Source: CAZCGA01 sp964498075 (GTDB lineage Bacteria; Desulfobacterota; Binatia; HRBIN30). Taken from it: a DNA stretch of 46,267 bases. Numbering within the stretch: position 1 is the first letter of the stretch; every line of letters begins with the position of its first letter. The notes beneath the pieces are model-generated. The model had not been told where the DNA came from, made no database searches, and was given only the letters and a program-made list of their open reading frames with translations. The stretch is from positions 1 to 46,267 of the forward strand of contig CAZCGA010000038.1 of assembly GCA_964498075.1 (NCBI GenBank), in the 5' to 3' direction. Position numbers and translations under genes: made by a program. Of this stretch, positions 1-7,880 are shown piece by piece.

Positions 1-90
1 CGCATGCTGCTGCTGTGTGCCTACGGCGCCGGTCTGCGCGTCACCGAGGCCTGCACCCTGTGCATCGGCGACCTCGACTCGAGTCGAGTC
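1..90 (+). pseudogene. Tyrosine recombinase (phage-integrase family) fragment
   Basis: Frame 1 encodes a short stretch typical of the catalytic domain of tyrosine recombinases: LLCAYGAGLRVTEACTL, which includes the first catalytic Arg (GLRVTE), followed by IGDLDSSR. The similarity ends abruptly near base 90, and the rest of the catalytic domain (HxxR, Tyr) is missing. The window edge removes the N-terminal part. It sits directly before an IS91-type transposase fragment, an association often seen in IS91-type islands, so I read it as a remnant joined to the transposase by deletion. Confidence 0.65.
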
Positions 91-140
91 CCGGCGATCC
101 CGTGCACCGCTCGTCGCCTGCGCAGTAGAGCGGACTGTCG

Positions 141-578
141 GTGCACGGGCACGCGCTTGCCGATGTGCCGCAGCGGTCGCCGATCGCCCGCCTCTTCCAA
201 GCTCACGCCCCGAGCTTCCGACACACGCATCGTCTCGGGCGCGACCAGGAGCGGGTCCTTGGCGATCTCGAACGCTGTCGCACGGCCGCCCTCGGTGGCC
301 ACCTCTATCGCTGCCAGCAGTGTGCGGCCGAGGTGCCCCTTTATAACTCGTGCCTGAACCGTCCTTGCCCTACGTGTCAGGGAGCGCTCCAGTTCCGCTG
401 GGTCGAAGCCCGCAAAAAGCGCCTCCTGCACACCGCGTATTTCCACGTCGTCTTCGCGCTGCCGGCACGGCTACGGCCGCTGGTTGCGCGCCATCGCCGC
501 GCGCTCTTTGAGCTGCTCTTTGCCGCCGCTGCCGCTACACTGCTGGGCTTCGCCAACGATCCGAAACGACTGGGGGCC
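141..578 (+). pseudogene. Truncated IS91-family transposase, N-terminal part
   Basis: About 146 residues match the N-terminal half of IS91/IS801-type transposases. A zinc-ribbon region (CRTAALGGH, then CQQCAAEVPLYNSC, then CPTCQG) is followed by FRWVEARKKRLLHTAYFHVVF, as LLHTAYFHVVF, and by the conserved TLLGFANDPKRLGA. The family is usually around 400 residues. After residue 146 the frame becomes low-complexity Pro/Arg sequence, so the HUH and catalytic Tyr parts are absent. The element is dead and marks an old insertion next to the integrase scrap. The ATG at 141 is plausible but the true 5' end is uncertain. Confidence 0.75.
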
Positions 579-810
579 AGCTGCCGATTGTTCCCAATCT
601 CCCACTCGCAACCGCCGCCACCGCGGTTTCGCACTCGTACGCCCGCGACTTCCCCGTGCTGGCCTTCGGCCACACTCGGCGCCCGCCAGACACCGCCGCC
701 GACCCCTACCAGAGGTGCGGGCACTGCCCTCCCACCTCATGAGACCTTCTTTCGGCTGTTCTCTTCGTGCGCTTCGTGTACTTCGTGGTGAAGATTTTGT
801 CCGATCAAGG
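579..810. other. Decayed sequence between the IS91 remnant and the toxin-antitoxin pair
   Basis: I see no convincing gene here. Around 764-792 there is a short direct repeat of a CTTCGTG-containing unit (cttcgtg, cgcttcgtg, tacttcgtg), a common intergenic low-complexity motif. The stretch is probably the scar left by deletion of the rest of the IS91 element. Confidence 0.4.
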
Positions 811-1038
811 TTAGCCCCGGCCAGGCTGCGGCAGAGCCGAGATGACCGAACGCAGCAGGGAGTTCACCGATTCCGAAGATTGAAAGACCGATGCAACGTC
901 CGGGTCCAGCACGACCGCCACAGTCCTACCTTTCAACAAACGCGCGAAACGATTGGGTCGGGCCTTGCGGTAGTCGAAGCGGTACTCCGCCCGCATCTCG
1001 TCTCGATCGGTCTTCCTACGATTTGACGTTTTCTTCAT
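811..1038 (-). CDS. BrnA-like antitoxin of a BrnT-type module
   Basis: A 75-residue basic protein starts MKKTSNRRKTDRDEMRAEY and contains VVLDPDVASVF and SSESVNSLLRSV, the pattern of small DNA-binding antitoxins found beside BrnT (DUF497) toxins. By family knowledge it would neutralise the ribonuclease toxin and repress the shared promoter. Its ATG at 1038 lies inside the end of the toxin frame (toxin stop at 1016), the usual overlapping toxin-first order. The reading frame is intact even though the toxin is frameshifted, so it may persist as an orphan antitoxin. Confidence 0.7.
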   Translation of the reverse strand: MKKTSNRRKTDRDEMRAEYRFDYRKARPNRFARLLKGRTVAVVLDPDVASVFQSSESVNSLLRSVISALPQPGRG

Positions 1039-1301
1039 AGTCTTTCCGTTCTCGCTTGGTTGCCTTCCGCGCGCTGAGGAGCCGAACCGACTCCTCCTTT
1101 GCCGCGAAACAAACCACCAGCAGGCGGCCGTTGGCCGTGCCCGATGATGATTTCTCGTTGTTCGTCGAGGGAGTGATCCTCGTCGTCGAAGATCCTGCCC
1201 AGAGGGTCCTTGAATACCGTCAGCCCCTCCTCGAACGCCACGCCGTGCTTGGACAGGTTCGAAGCTGCCTTCTTGGGGTCCCATTCGAACTTCACGCTCA
1301 C
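1016..1301 (-). pseudogene. BrnT-family (DUF497) toxin, frameshifted
   Basis: The N-terminal 50 or so residues are a clear BrnT match: FEWDPKKAASNLSKHGVAFEE, as FEWDPKKAASNLSKHGV, then LTVFKDPLGRIFDDEDHSLD and REIIIGH. Just after IIIGH the frame is lost and runs to an early stop. The expected C-terminus (ANGRLLVVCF, then VRLLSARKATKRERKDYEE) continues in another frame and ends at 1016, inside the antitoxin start. A 2-base deletion near 1142-1148 would explain this. It may be a real inactivating mutation or an assembly error. Intact BrnT proteins are ribonucleases that halt translation. Confidence 0.75.
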
Positions 1302-1477
1302 GCCGCCCGAGAGAAATTAGCACAATCTACCGACGGTCCGACACCCTGCGCAGGGTGCATAGGCACGCTTACCCGCCTGCGATGACAGGGCTAACGGACC
1401 TTGTTAGGCGATACGATGTTGGACCAGTTCCGCGAGAATAGTCGTATCGCTCGAGCGGATGTCGCGAGGCCGGACCA

Positions 1478-2335
1478 TCACGCTGAACGAAGATCGACTC
1501 CGGTATCCATGAAGACCCGCTCGAAGTAGTCCGCGTCGCGCTGCAGGCCACTGAGGCCAACCCAGTCCTCGTCGCTCAAGGCACCGCGCCAGCCCAGGAA
1601 AGCGAGCGCGTCGGGACCAACGGGGAAGCGCAGCCGCGGGTCGTCACCCTCGATCACGTAGCGGATCATCTCCCCAACAAGGGTCGGAGACGCCACTGGC
1701 TTCTCGGGATTGGTGAAGAATGCGTGGAGCCGGCGCCCGTGAGGGTAGATCGTCTTCTCGTTGTATTGGGGCAGATTCGTGGTGGCCATGGGGCTATCGA
1801 TGATGCCGGGCTCCACCAAGGCAACCTTGATTCCGTAGCCTTTGACCTCCTGGGCCAGGCACTCGGTGAACGCCTCCAGGGCGAACTTCGATGCCGCGTA
1901 GGCGCTGCTCGCGAAGTAGGCGATGCGCCCAGCGATCGACGTCACGTTGATGATGCAGCCCGCCCCCCGCTTCCGCATTACCGGGAGCACCTGCTTGACG
2001 CAACGCACAGCGCCGAAGTAGTTCGTCTGCATCACGCGCTGAAACTGCTCGAGGCTTTCGTCCTCGACGGCGTTGACGCTGAGGATTCCGGCATTGTTGA
2101 CGAGCACATCGATCGAATCGCCGAGCTTTCCGAAGACCTCGACCACCGACGCGTCGTCGTCCACGTCCAGCGGGAGGACCGTCACTGGGAGCTTCGCCGC
2201 GGTAGCGACCTTCTCGAGGTCACAGGCGCCCGGGTTCCGCATGGTGGCGACCACCTCGTGTCCGGCGCGCGCCAGGAGCAGCGTAGCGTCGTAACCGATT
2301 CCCTTGCTCGTTCCGGTGATCAGGACCTTGGCCAT
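1478..2335 (-). CDS. Short-chain dehydrogenase/reductase (SDR)
   Basis: An NAD(P)-dependent oxidoreductase of the classical SDR fold, 285 residues. The N-terminus carries the Rossmann motif TGTSKGIG (residues 6-13). NNAG follows near 85, then the catalytic Ser in NVTSIAG and the YAASK catalytic Tyr/Lys pair, then VEPGIIDSPM. The ATG at 2335 is chosen over an upstream in-frame ATG because AGGAGG lies about 8 bases before it. The substrate cannot be read from the sequence. The gene stands alone between toxin-antitoxin remnants. Its ribosome-binding site lies exactly where a neighbouring antitoxin gene is broken. Confidence 0.9.
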   Translation of the reverse strand: MAKVLITGTSKGIGYDATLLLARAGHEVVATMRNPGACDLEKVATAAKLPVTVLPLDVDDDASVVEVFGKLGDSIDVLVNNAGILSVNAVEDESLEQFQRVMQTNYFGAVRCVKQVLPVMRKRGAGCIINVTSIAGRIAYFASSAYAASKFALEAFTECLAQEVKGYGIKVALVEPGIIDSPMATTNLPQYNEKTIYPHGRRLHAFFTNPEKPVASPTLVGEMIRYVIEGDDPRLRFPVGPDALAFLGWRGALSDEDWVGLSGLQRDADYFERVFMDTGVDLRSA

Positions 2336-2357
2336 GGCTATCGCCTCCTTTTTTGTA

Positions 2358-2444
2358 CTGGTCAACCGAAATGTGATCGCGGGCTGCCAGTTCCCGCATC
2401 TTCTCGTGCAATGAATCCGGCAGTTGAACGCTTACTGTGCTCAT
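2358..2444 (-). pseudogene. Ribbon-helix-helix antitoxin fragment
   Basis: Twenty-nine residues, starting MSTVSVQLPDSLHEKMREL and ending ISVDQ, match the N-terminal ribbon-helix-helix DNA-binding part of HicB/CopG-like antitoxins. These normally continue with FIxxAVAEKMSAL and a C-terminal tail. Here the match stops after ISVDQ and the frame runs into the Shine-Dalgarno sequence and start of the SDR gene. No toxin partner is visible. I read it as an antitoxin cut by a deletion or insertion junction near 2357. Confidence 0.6.
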
Positions 2445-2589
2445 CGTCCGATCCCTGTGTCGCGAAACACGCCTTCCTACGGCGGCTGGTTCGGCTCTGG
2501 CGAAGTATTCCATGGGACCCAGAAGCCGATAGTACTGGTCCAAGAAAGTGTATCGCTCAAAGCGATCCAGCTTACTGCGACCCACATCC

Positions 2590-4772
2590 TCACTCCCCCC
2601 GCAGCGCCAGCTCCTGCTCTTGTAGCTTGCGGATGCGGTCGCGCAGGTCGGCGGCGCGCTCGAACTCGAGCCGGGCCGCGGCCTCGCGCATCTCCTTTTG
2701 CAGCGCCGCGACCCGTTTGGGGATCTCCGCCACCGAGACGTACTCCGCCGCCTCCTCGGCCACCGTCGTGAGGTCGACGTAGTCCGCCTCCGCGACCTCG
2801 GCCCACTTCTCCGCAATGGCCTTCCGGATGGTCTGCGGCGTGATGCCGTGCTCTTGATTATACGCGGCCTGGATCTGCCGGCGACGGTCGGTCTCGCTGA
2901 TCGCCCGTCGCATCGACTCGGTCATCTGGTCGGCGTACAAGATCACCGTCCCGTTCACGTTGCGCGCCGCCCGACCGATGGTCTGAATCAACGAGCGCTC
3001 CGAGCGCAGAAACCCTTCCTTGTCCGCGTCGAGAATGGCCACCAGCGACACTTCGGGGAGGTCGAGCCCTTCGCGCAAGAGGTTGATGCCGACGAGCACG
3101 TCGAACTCGCCGCGCCGCAGATCGCGGATGATGTCCACCCGCTCGAGCGTCTCGATGTCCGAGTGCAGATAGCGCACGCGCACGCCCAGCTCGTGGTAGT
3201 AGTCGGTGAGATCCTCCGCCATCTTCTTGGTGAGCGTAGTCACCAGCACGCGCTCGCTGGCCGCAATGCGCGCACGGATCTCCTCCAGCAGATCGTCCAC
3301 CTGCTGCCCGGCCGGACGCACGATGATCGCCGGATCGATCAAGCCGGTCGGCCGGATGAGCTGCTCGACGATGACGCCGCCGGTCTGCCGCAGCTCGTAG
3401 TCGCCCGGTGTGGCGGAGACGTACGTCACGCAGCGCGTCAGCGTCTCGAACTCCTGGAAGTTCAGTGGGCGGTTGTCCAATGCCGAGGGCAGGCGGAAGC
3501 CGTACTCCACCAACGTCTGCTTGCGCGAGCGGTCGCCGCGGTACATGCCGCCGATCTGCGGCACGGTCACGTGACTTTCGTCGATGAACAGCAGCCAATC
3601 CTGCGGAAAGTAATTGAGCAACGTCGGCGGCGGCTCGCCCGCCGTCCGGGCCGTCAGGTGGCGCGAGTAGTTCTCGATGCCGGGGCAGAACCCCATCTCC
3701 TGCAACAGCTCCAGGTCGTACATTGACCGTTGCTCCAGCCGCTGTGCCTCCAGCAGCTTGTTCTCGGCGCGCAAGGCGGTCAGCCGGTCCTTCAACTCTT
3801 GCCGGATCCCGCTGATGGCCAGCTCCAGGCGGTCCGGCTTGGTGACGTAGTGACTCGCCGGGTAGATGGCGATCTTGTCGAGCCGGCGCAGGACCTGGCC
3901 GCGTAACGGGTCGATCTCAGCGATCGCCTCGACGCGGTCGCCGAAGAACTCGATGCGGATGGCGCGCGCTTCTTCGTACGCCGGAAACACCTCGACCACG
4001 TCGCCGCGCGCCCGGAAGGTGCCGCGGTGGAAGTCGTAGTCGTTGCGTTGGTACTGGATGTCGACCAGCTTGCGCAGCAACTGATCGCGATCCGCTTCGG
4101 CGTCGCGCTCGAGGAACACCAGCATGTCGAAGTAGGCCTCCGGAGAGCCGAGGCCGTAGATGCACGAGACGCTGGCGACGATGATGATGTCGTCGCGCTC
4201 GAGCAGCATCGATGTCGCCTGCAGGCGCAGGCGGTCGATGTCGTCGTTGATGCTCGCGTCCTTGNNNNNNNNNNGAGCACGTCGTTGCGCTCGAGCAGCG
4301 CCTTGGTGGCCGAGTGCCGCATCTTGTCGATCTCGTCGTTGATCGACGAGTCCTTCTCGATGTACGTGTCGGTGCTCGGCACGTACGCCTCCGGCTGGTA
4401 GTAGTCGTAGTACGAGACGAAGTAGCGTACGGCGTTGTCCGGGAACAGCACCTTGAACTCGTCGTACAGCTGCGCCGCCAGCGTCTTGTTGGGTGCGATG
4501 ACCAGGGTGGGCTTGTTCATGCGCGCCACCACGTTGGCCATGGTGAAGGTCTTGCCCGAGCCGGTGACGCCCAGCAGCACTTGCTGGCGGCGCCCGGCNN
4601 NNNNNNNNCGCTCGACGCTCAGCCCGTTCGCCACCGCCGAGCTCTTCGAGTGGTCCGTCACCGCGATCGTGTGGAACCCCCGCTCCTTCGCCGCCGCGGC
4701 AAGCTCCTCGATCGCTTGCCCCTGATCACCCTGCGGCTGAAAGTCGGCGACCAGCCGGAAAGTTCCCTCCAT
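2590..4772 (-). CDS. uvrB: UvrB, excinuclease ABC subunit B (interrupted by two assembly gaps)
   Basis: UvrB is the damage-verifying helicase subunit of nucleotide excision repair and acts with UvrA and UvrC. Visible parts: the N-terminus MEGTFRLVADFQPQGDQGQA, Walker A GVTGSGKT, YFVSYYDYYQPEAYVP, DESHVTVPQIGGMYRGDR, YVSATPGDYEL, helicase motifs GINLLREGLDLPEV and QTIGRAARN, and a C-terminal UVR motif (EFERAADLRDRI). Two 10-N gaps break the frame. At 4265-4274 the segment around KDSSINDEIDK appears twice in diverged form. At 4599-4608 the upstream edge switches to a DNA polymerase X-like PHP segment. Both look like assembly artefacts, so the organism probably has an intact uvrB. Confidence 0.93.
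4265..4274. other. Assembly gap (10 N) inside uvrB with duplicated flanks
   Basis: Minus-strand translation before the gap ends KDSSINDEIDKMRH...LLERNDVL. After the gap it starts again with KDASINDDIDRLRL...LLERDD. Both are the same stretch of UvrB from different alleles or organisms, so one flank does not belong here. Confidence 0.85.
4599..4608. other. Assembly gap (10 N) inside uvrB with a PolX-like edge
   Basis: On the minus strand the roughly 90 bases before this gap (about 4609-4700) encode AAKERGFHTIAVTDHSKSS followed by ANGLSVER. This is the PHP-domain signature of family X DNA polymerases, not UvrB. True UvrB resumes after the gap with QQVLLGVTGSGKT. Confidence 0.8.
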
Positions 4773-4882
4773 GGTCACGGCAGGAGGTATAGCAAATTGG
4801 CGCGCCGGTGGAGAGCACTCCGGAGGGCGGACCCGCCTCAACCCCGACGCCGACGGTACGTTGCCTTTGACGGGAGAAGTTG

Positions 4883-4912
4883 TTGTTCGGGTGCTAGGGG
4901 ATGCTGTACAGT
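4883..4912 (+). promoter_or_regulatory. Possible sigma-70-type promoter for the propeller gene
   Basis: TTGTTC at 4883-4888 and TACAGT at 4907-4912 are separated by 18 bases, 55 bases before the start codon at 4968. The match to consensus is moderate and rests on inspection only. Confidence 0.3.
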
Positions 4913-4967
4913 AGCGCCTGAGCATGGCTTGAGGAGCGGTCGCAGCAGGGAGAGGAGGGGTCAACGT

Positions 4968-7303
4968 ATGCGTGTACGTAGAGTCAGCCAATGGTGTGGA
5001 AAGATGCGCAGGCAAGCCCCGTTGCACGTCTCCCGCGCAGTGCGCCGCGGGTGCTTGGCGATCCTCCTGGTTGCGATCCTGGCGATCGGTTCATCTGCGG
5101 CGCCGAACAAAGCCATCGATCAGGAGCTGGTGAGCGTCACCTTGTTGAACCGCTCGGGCAACGCTCCCAGCAGTGGGGTGGCGGCGAATGCGAACGGCAA
5201 GTTCGTGGCCTTCTACTCCGACGCCTCGAACCTGGTCACCCACGATACGAATATGTTCCGCGACGTATTCGTCCGCGATCGCAACGCAGCCACCACTGAG
5301 CGCGTCAGCGTCAGCAGCACGGGGGTACAAGCCAACGCGCCGAGTCATGCCGATGGCGGGGCGCCGGCTATCGATGGCAACGGGCAGATTGTGGCCTTCT
5401 ATTCGGAAGCCACCAACTTGGTAGACAACGACCGCAACGGTCAGGCGGACGTCTTCGTCCGCCTGCTGGGTTCCGGCACGACAGAGATCGTCAGCCTCAG
5501 CGGCGCCGGCGGCCAGGGCAATGGCCCAAGCTCGCTGTCGAGCATCAGCAGAGATGGCAGCCTGGTCGCCCTTCAGTCGCTCGCGTCGAACTTGGTGGTG
5601 GGTGATGCGAACGGGGTGTCCGACATCTTCGTCCGTGATCGCATTCACACGACCACCGAGCGCCTCTGCGGCGGCATCGAGGGAAATGGCTTCAGTGTGA
5701 CACCGAGCATCAGCGCCGACGGCAACGTCGTAGCCTTTGCCTCGGCGGCGACCAACCTGGTTGACAGCGACACCAACCGGCGCATCGACATATTCACCTG
5801 TGACCGCCGGACGCGGACGATTGAATTGATCAGTGTGAGCTCTGCCGACGAACAAGGTAACGGTGACAGCTCCTTTCCGGCCGTCAGCGAGGATGGGCGC
5901 TTCGTCGCCTTCAAGTCGCTGGCGAACAACCTGGTTCCGAACGACCGCAACGGTGTCGTCGACGTCTTCGTACGGGATCGTGTGATGCGTACGACCGAGC
6001 GGGTGAGCGTCAACATCTTCGGCGGCGATGCGAACGATGCGTCGTTTCCGCCGAGTATCAGCTATGACGGGCGCTTCGTGGCCTTCGGCTCGGCGGCAAA
6101 CAACCTCGTCGAACGCGACTTCAACGGTCTGGCGAGCGTGTTCGTGCGCGATCGCCAGGCGGGAGAGACGGCGCTGGTCGACGTCAATGGGCGCGCGGAG
6201 CAAGCAAACGGTGGTACGCCCGACATCGCGCCCTCGGTCACGGGTGACGGTACGGCGGTCGGGTTTGTGTCATCGGCATCGAACCTGACCGGCAACGATC
6301 CGAACGAACAGCTGGACGTGTTCATCGCCGGGAATCCGTTCCTGCCGGAGATTCCAGGTACACCGGCAGGGAGCCCAACCCCTACGCCGACGGCGGAACC
6401 CAACGTGTGCTGTCAGTGCACGGGGCCGGCGTGTGAGCTGCCGGGACCGGCGGGGTGCCGCGCGGGCTGCAACCGAGTGGGCAGCGCGGTGTGTTTGGAG
6501 ACCGGAAACTGCGCGACGCTGACGCCCACCGGGGGCACGGCGACGCCGACCGCGACGCCGGAAGCCAACGTGTGCTGTCAGTGCACNNNNNNNNNNNNNN
6601 NNNNNNNNNNNNNNNNNNNNNNNNNNNNNNNNNNNNNNNNNNNNNNNNNNNNNNNNNNNNNNNNNNNNNNNNNNNNNNNNNNNNNNGGGGCACGGCGACG
6701 CCGACCGCGACGCCGGAAGCCAACGTGTGCTGTCAGTGCACGGGGCCGGCGTGTGAGCTGCCGGGAGCGGCGGGATGCCGCGCGGGCTGCAACCGAGTGA
6801 GCAGCGCCGTGTGTTTGGAGACCGGAAACTGCGCGACGCTGACGCCCACCGGGGGCACGGCGACGCCGACCGCGACGCCGGAAGCCAACGTGTGCTGTCA
6901 GTGTGAGGGACCGGCGTGTGAGCTGCCGGGACCGGCGGGGTGCCGCGCGGGCTGCAACCGGGTGAGCAGCGCCGTGTGTTTGGAGACCGGAAACTGTGCG
7001 ACGCTGACGCCCGTCGGCGGCACGGCGACCGGAACGCCGACGCGCACGGCAGGGGCGGGCGCAACGGCGACACGGACGGCAGTGGCCACCGCCACACGCA
7101 CGCGGACCGTGAACGTCGGGCCGACCAGCACGCCGGGGCCGGAACTGGACAAGGATGCCTGTCAGTGTGCCACAGCGCCGGTGCACGGCTGGTCGCGTGC
7201 ACGCGTCCTGCTGTGGCTCGGCGGGCCGACCGTGTTGCTGCTCGGACGGCGACGCGCCAGGCGCTGTGCCCAAGCGGGCAGAGGGCAAGCGCGCCGAGGG
7301 TGA
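4968..7303 (+). CDS. Secreted seven-bladed beta-propeller protein with Cys-rich tandem repeats
   Basis: Begins with a signal peptide (hydrophobic core LAILLVAILAIGSSA). About seven TolB/PD40-like blades follow, each with a form of SxDGRFVAFxSxAxNLV then DVFVRDR. A Thr/Pro linker leads into 55-residue repeats with CCQC, CELPG, GCRAGC and CLETGNC. The tail has CQC, a short hydrophobic segment VLLWLGGPTVLLLG and RRRARR, which resembles MYXO-CTERM-style sorting tails. The ATG at 4968 has GAGGAGG just upstream. A 100-N gap (6587-6686) lies inside the repeats; a true gap of 110 bases restores both the repeat period and the frame. Function is unknown; a surface or exported binding protein is likely. 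Confidence 0.8.
6402..7021 (+). repeat. 165-bp coding tandem repeat with a 100-N gap
   Basis: The phrase starting aacgtgtgctgtcagtg recurs at 6402, 6567, 6722 and 6887. Intact spacings are 165 bases, and copies are almost identical. The spacing across the N run is 155, so the placeholder of 100 N probably stands for 110 bases (one unit) or 110 plus a multiple of 165. Each unit encodes 55 residues with eight or more Cys. Confidence 0.9.
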
Positions 7304-7363
7304 TTGAAATTCTCTCGAAGATGTGGCGAGATTGCGCGTCACATGAGAGAGGGAGGTGTGCGC

Positions 7364-7735
7364 ATGGCGATTCGACGTGGTGTGTTCGCGATCAGTCTGC
7401 TGGCGGCTCTGTGCCTGCCGTACGCAGGGGTACGCGCCGACGAGAAGGTGGATCAGTTCACCGTGGTGAACGTGGAGTATGAAGGGACAAAGATCTGGTT
7501 GCCGAGCACCCTGGTGGTGCACAAGGGCGACAAGGTGAAGATCAAGCTCATCAACAACGTGAAGGCGGATCCCAACCAGCACGGCTTCGCCATCGCCGCG
7601 TTCAACGTCGCGGCAGTGGTCACGCGCGGCGAGCCGGGCAACGTGGAGTTCGTCGCCGACAAGGCCGGCGTCTTCCCGATCACCTGCCAGCTGCACCCGG
7701 CGCACATCGGCGGTCAGTTGATCGTCCAGGAGTGA
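7364..7735 (+). CDS. Secreted cupredoxin-like copper protein
   Basis: A 123-residue protein with a signal peptide (GVFAISLLAALCLPYAGVRA) and a single cupredoxin domain. Likely copper ligands are the His in NQHGFAI and the Cys and His residues in ITCQLHPAHIGG near the C-terminus. Such proteins carry electrons or bind copper in the periplasm. The ATG at 7364 is preferred over upstream in-frame ATGs because GGAGG lies 7 bases before it. It follows the propeller gene by 60 bases on the same strand and may be cotranscribed. Confidence 0.8.
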   Translation: MAIRRGVFAISLLAALCLPYAGVRADEKVDQFTVVNVEYEGTKIWLPSTLVVHKGDKVKIKLINNVKADPNQHGFAIAAFNVAAVVTRGEPGNVEFVADKAGVFPITCQLHPAHIGGQLIVQE

Positions 7736-7741
7736 TCTCGA

Positions 7742-7756
7742 CGGGGCTCCGCCCCG
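7742..7756 (+). terminator. Possible hairpin after the cupredoxin gene
   Basis: CGGGGC and GCCCCG form a perfect 6-bp stem around a 3-base loop, just after the stop at 7735. There is no U-tract, so intrinsic termination is uncertain. Confidence 0.3.
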
Positions 7757-7880
7757 AGACCCAGGGGCCTGCTCAGACAATGGTGGGGCAGGCCTCTACG
7801 CCTGCCAGGCCGACGGTGAGGTTTGCAGGGTGCAAGCGGACCGCTCGAAAAACGCGGCCGCTTAGCCGCACGACGGTTGG

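Noticed and set aside
1380..1415. A GTTAGGC-like motif near an inverted GCTAAC, resembling an integron attC core
   Set aside because: The spacing between arms is only 7 bases and the left arm does not fit RYYYAAC. No cassette or intact integrase is present.
2590..4772. uvrB as a true pseudogene
   Set aside because: All breaks coincide with N gaps and foreign edges; the remaining sequence is well conserved.
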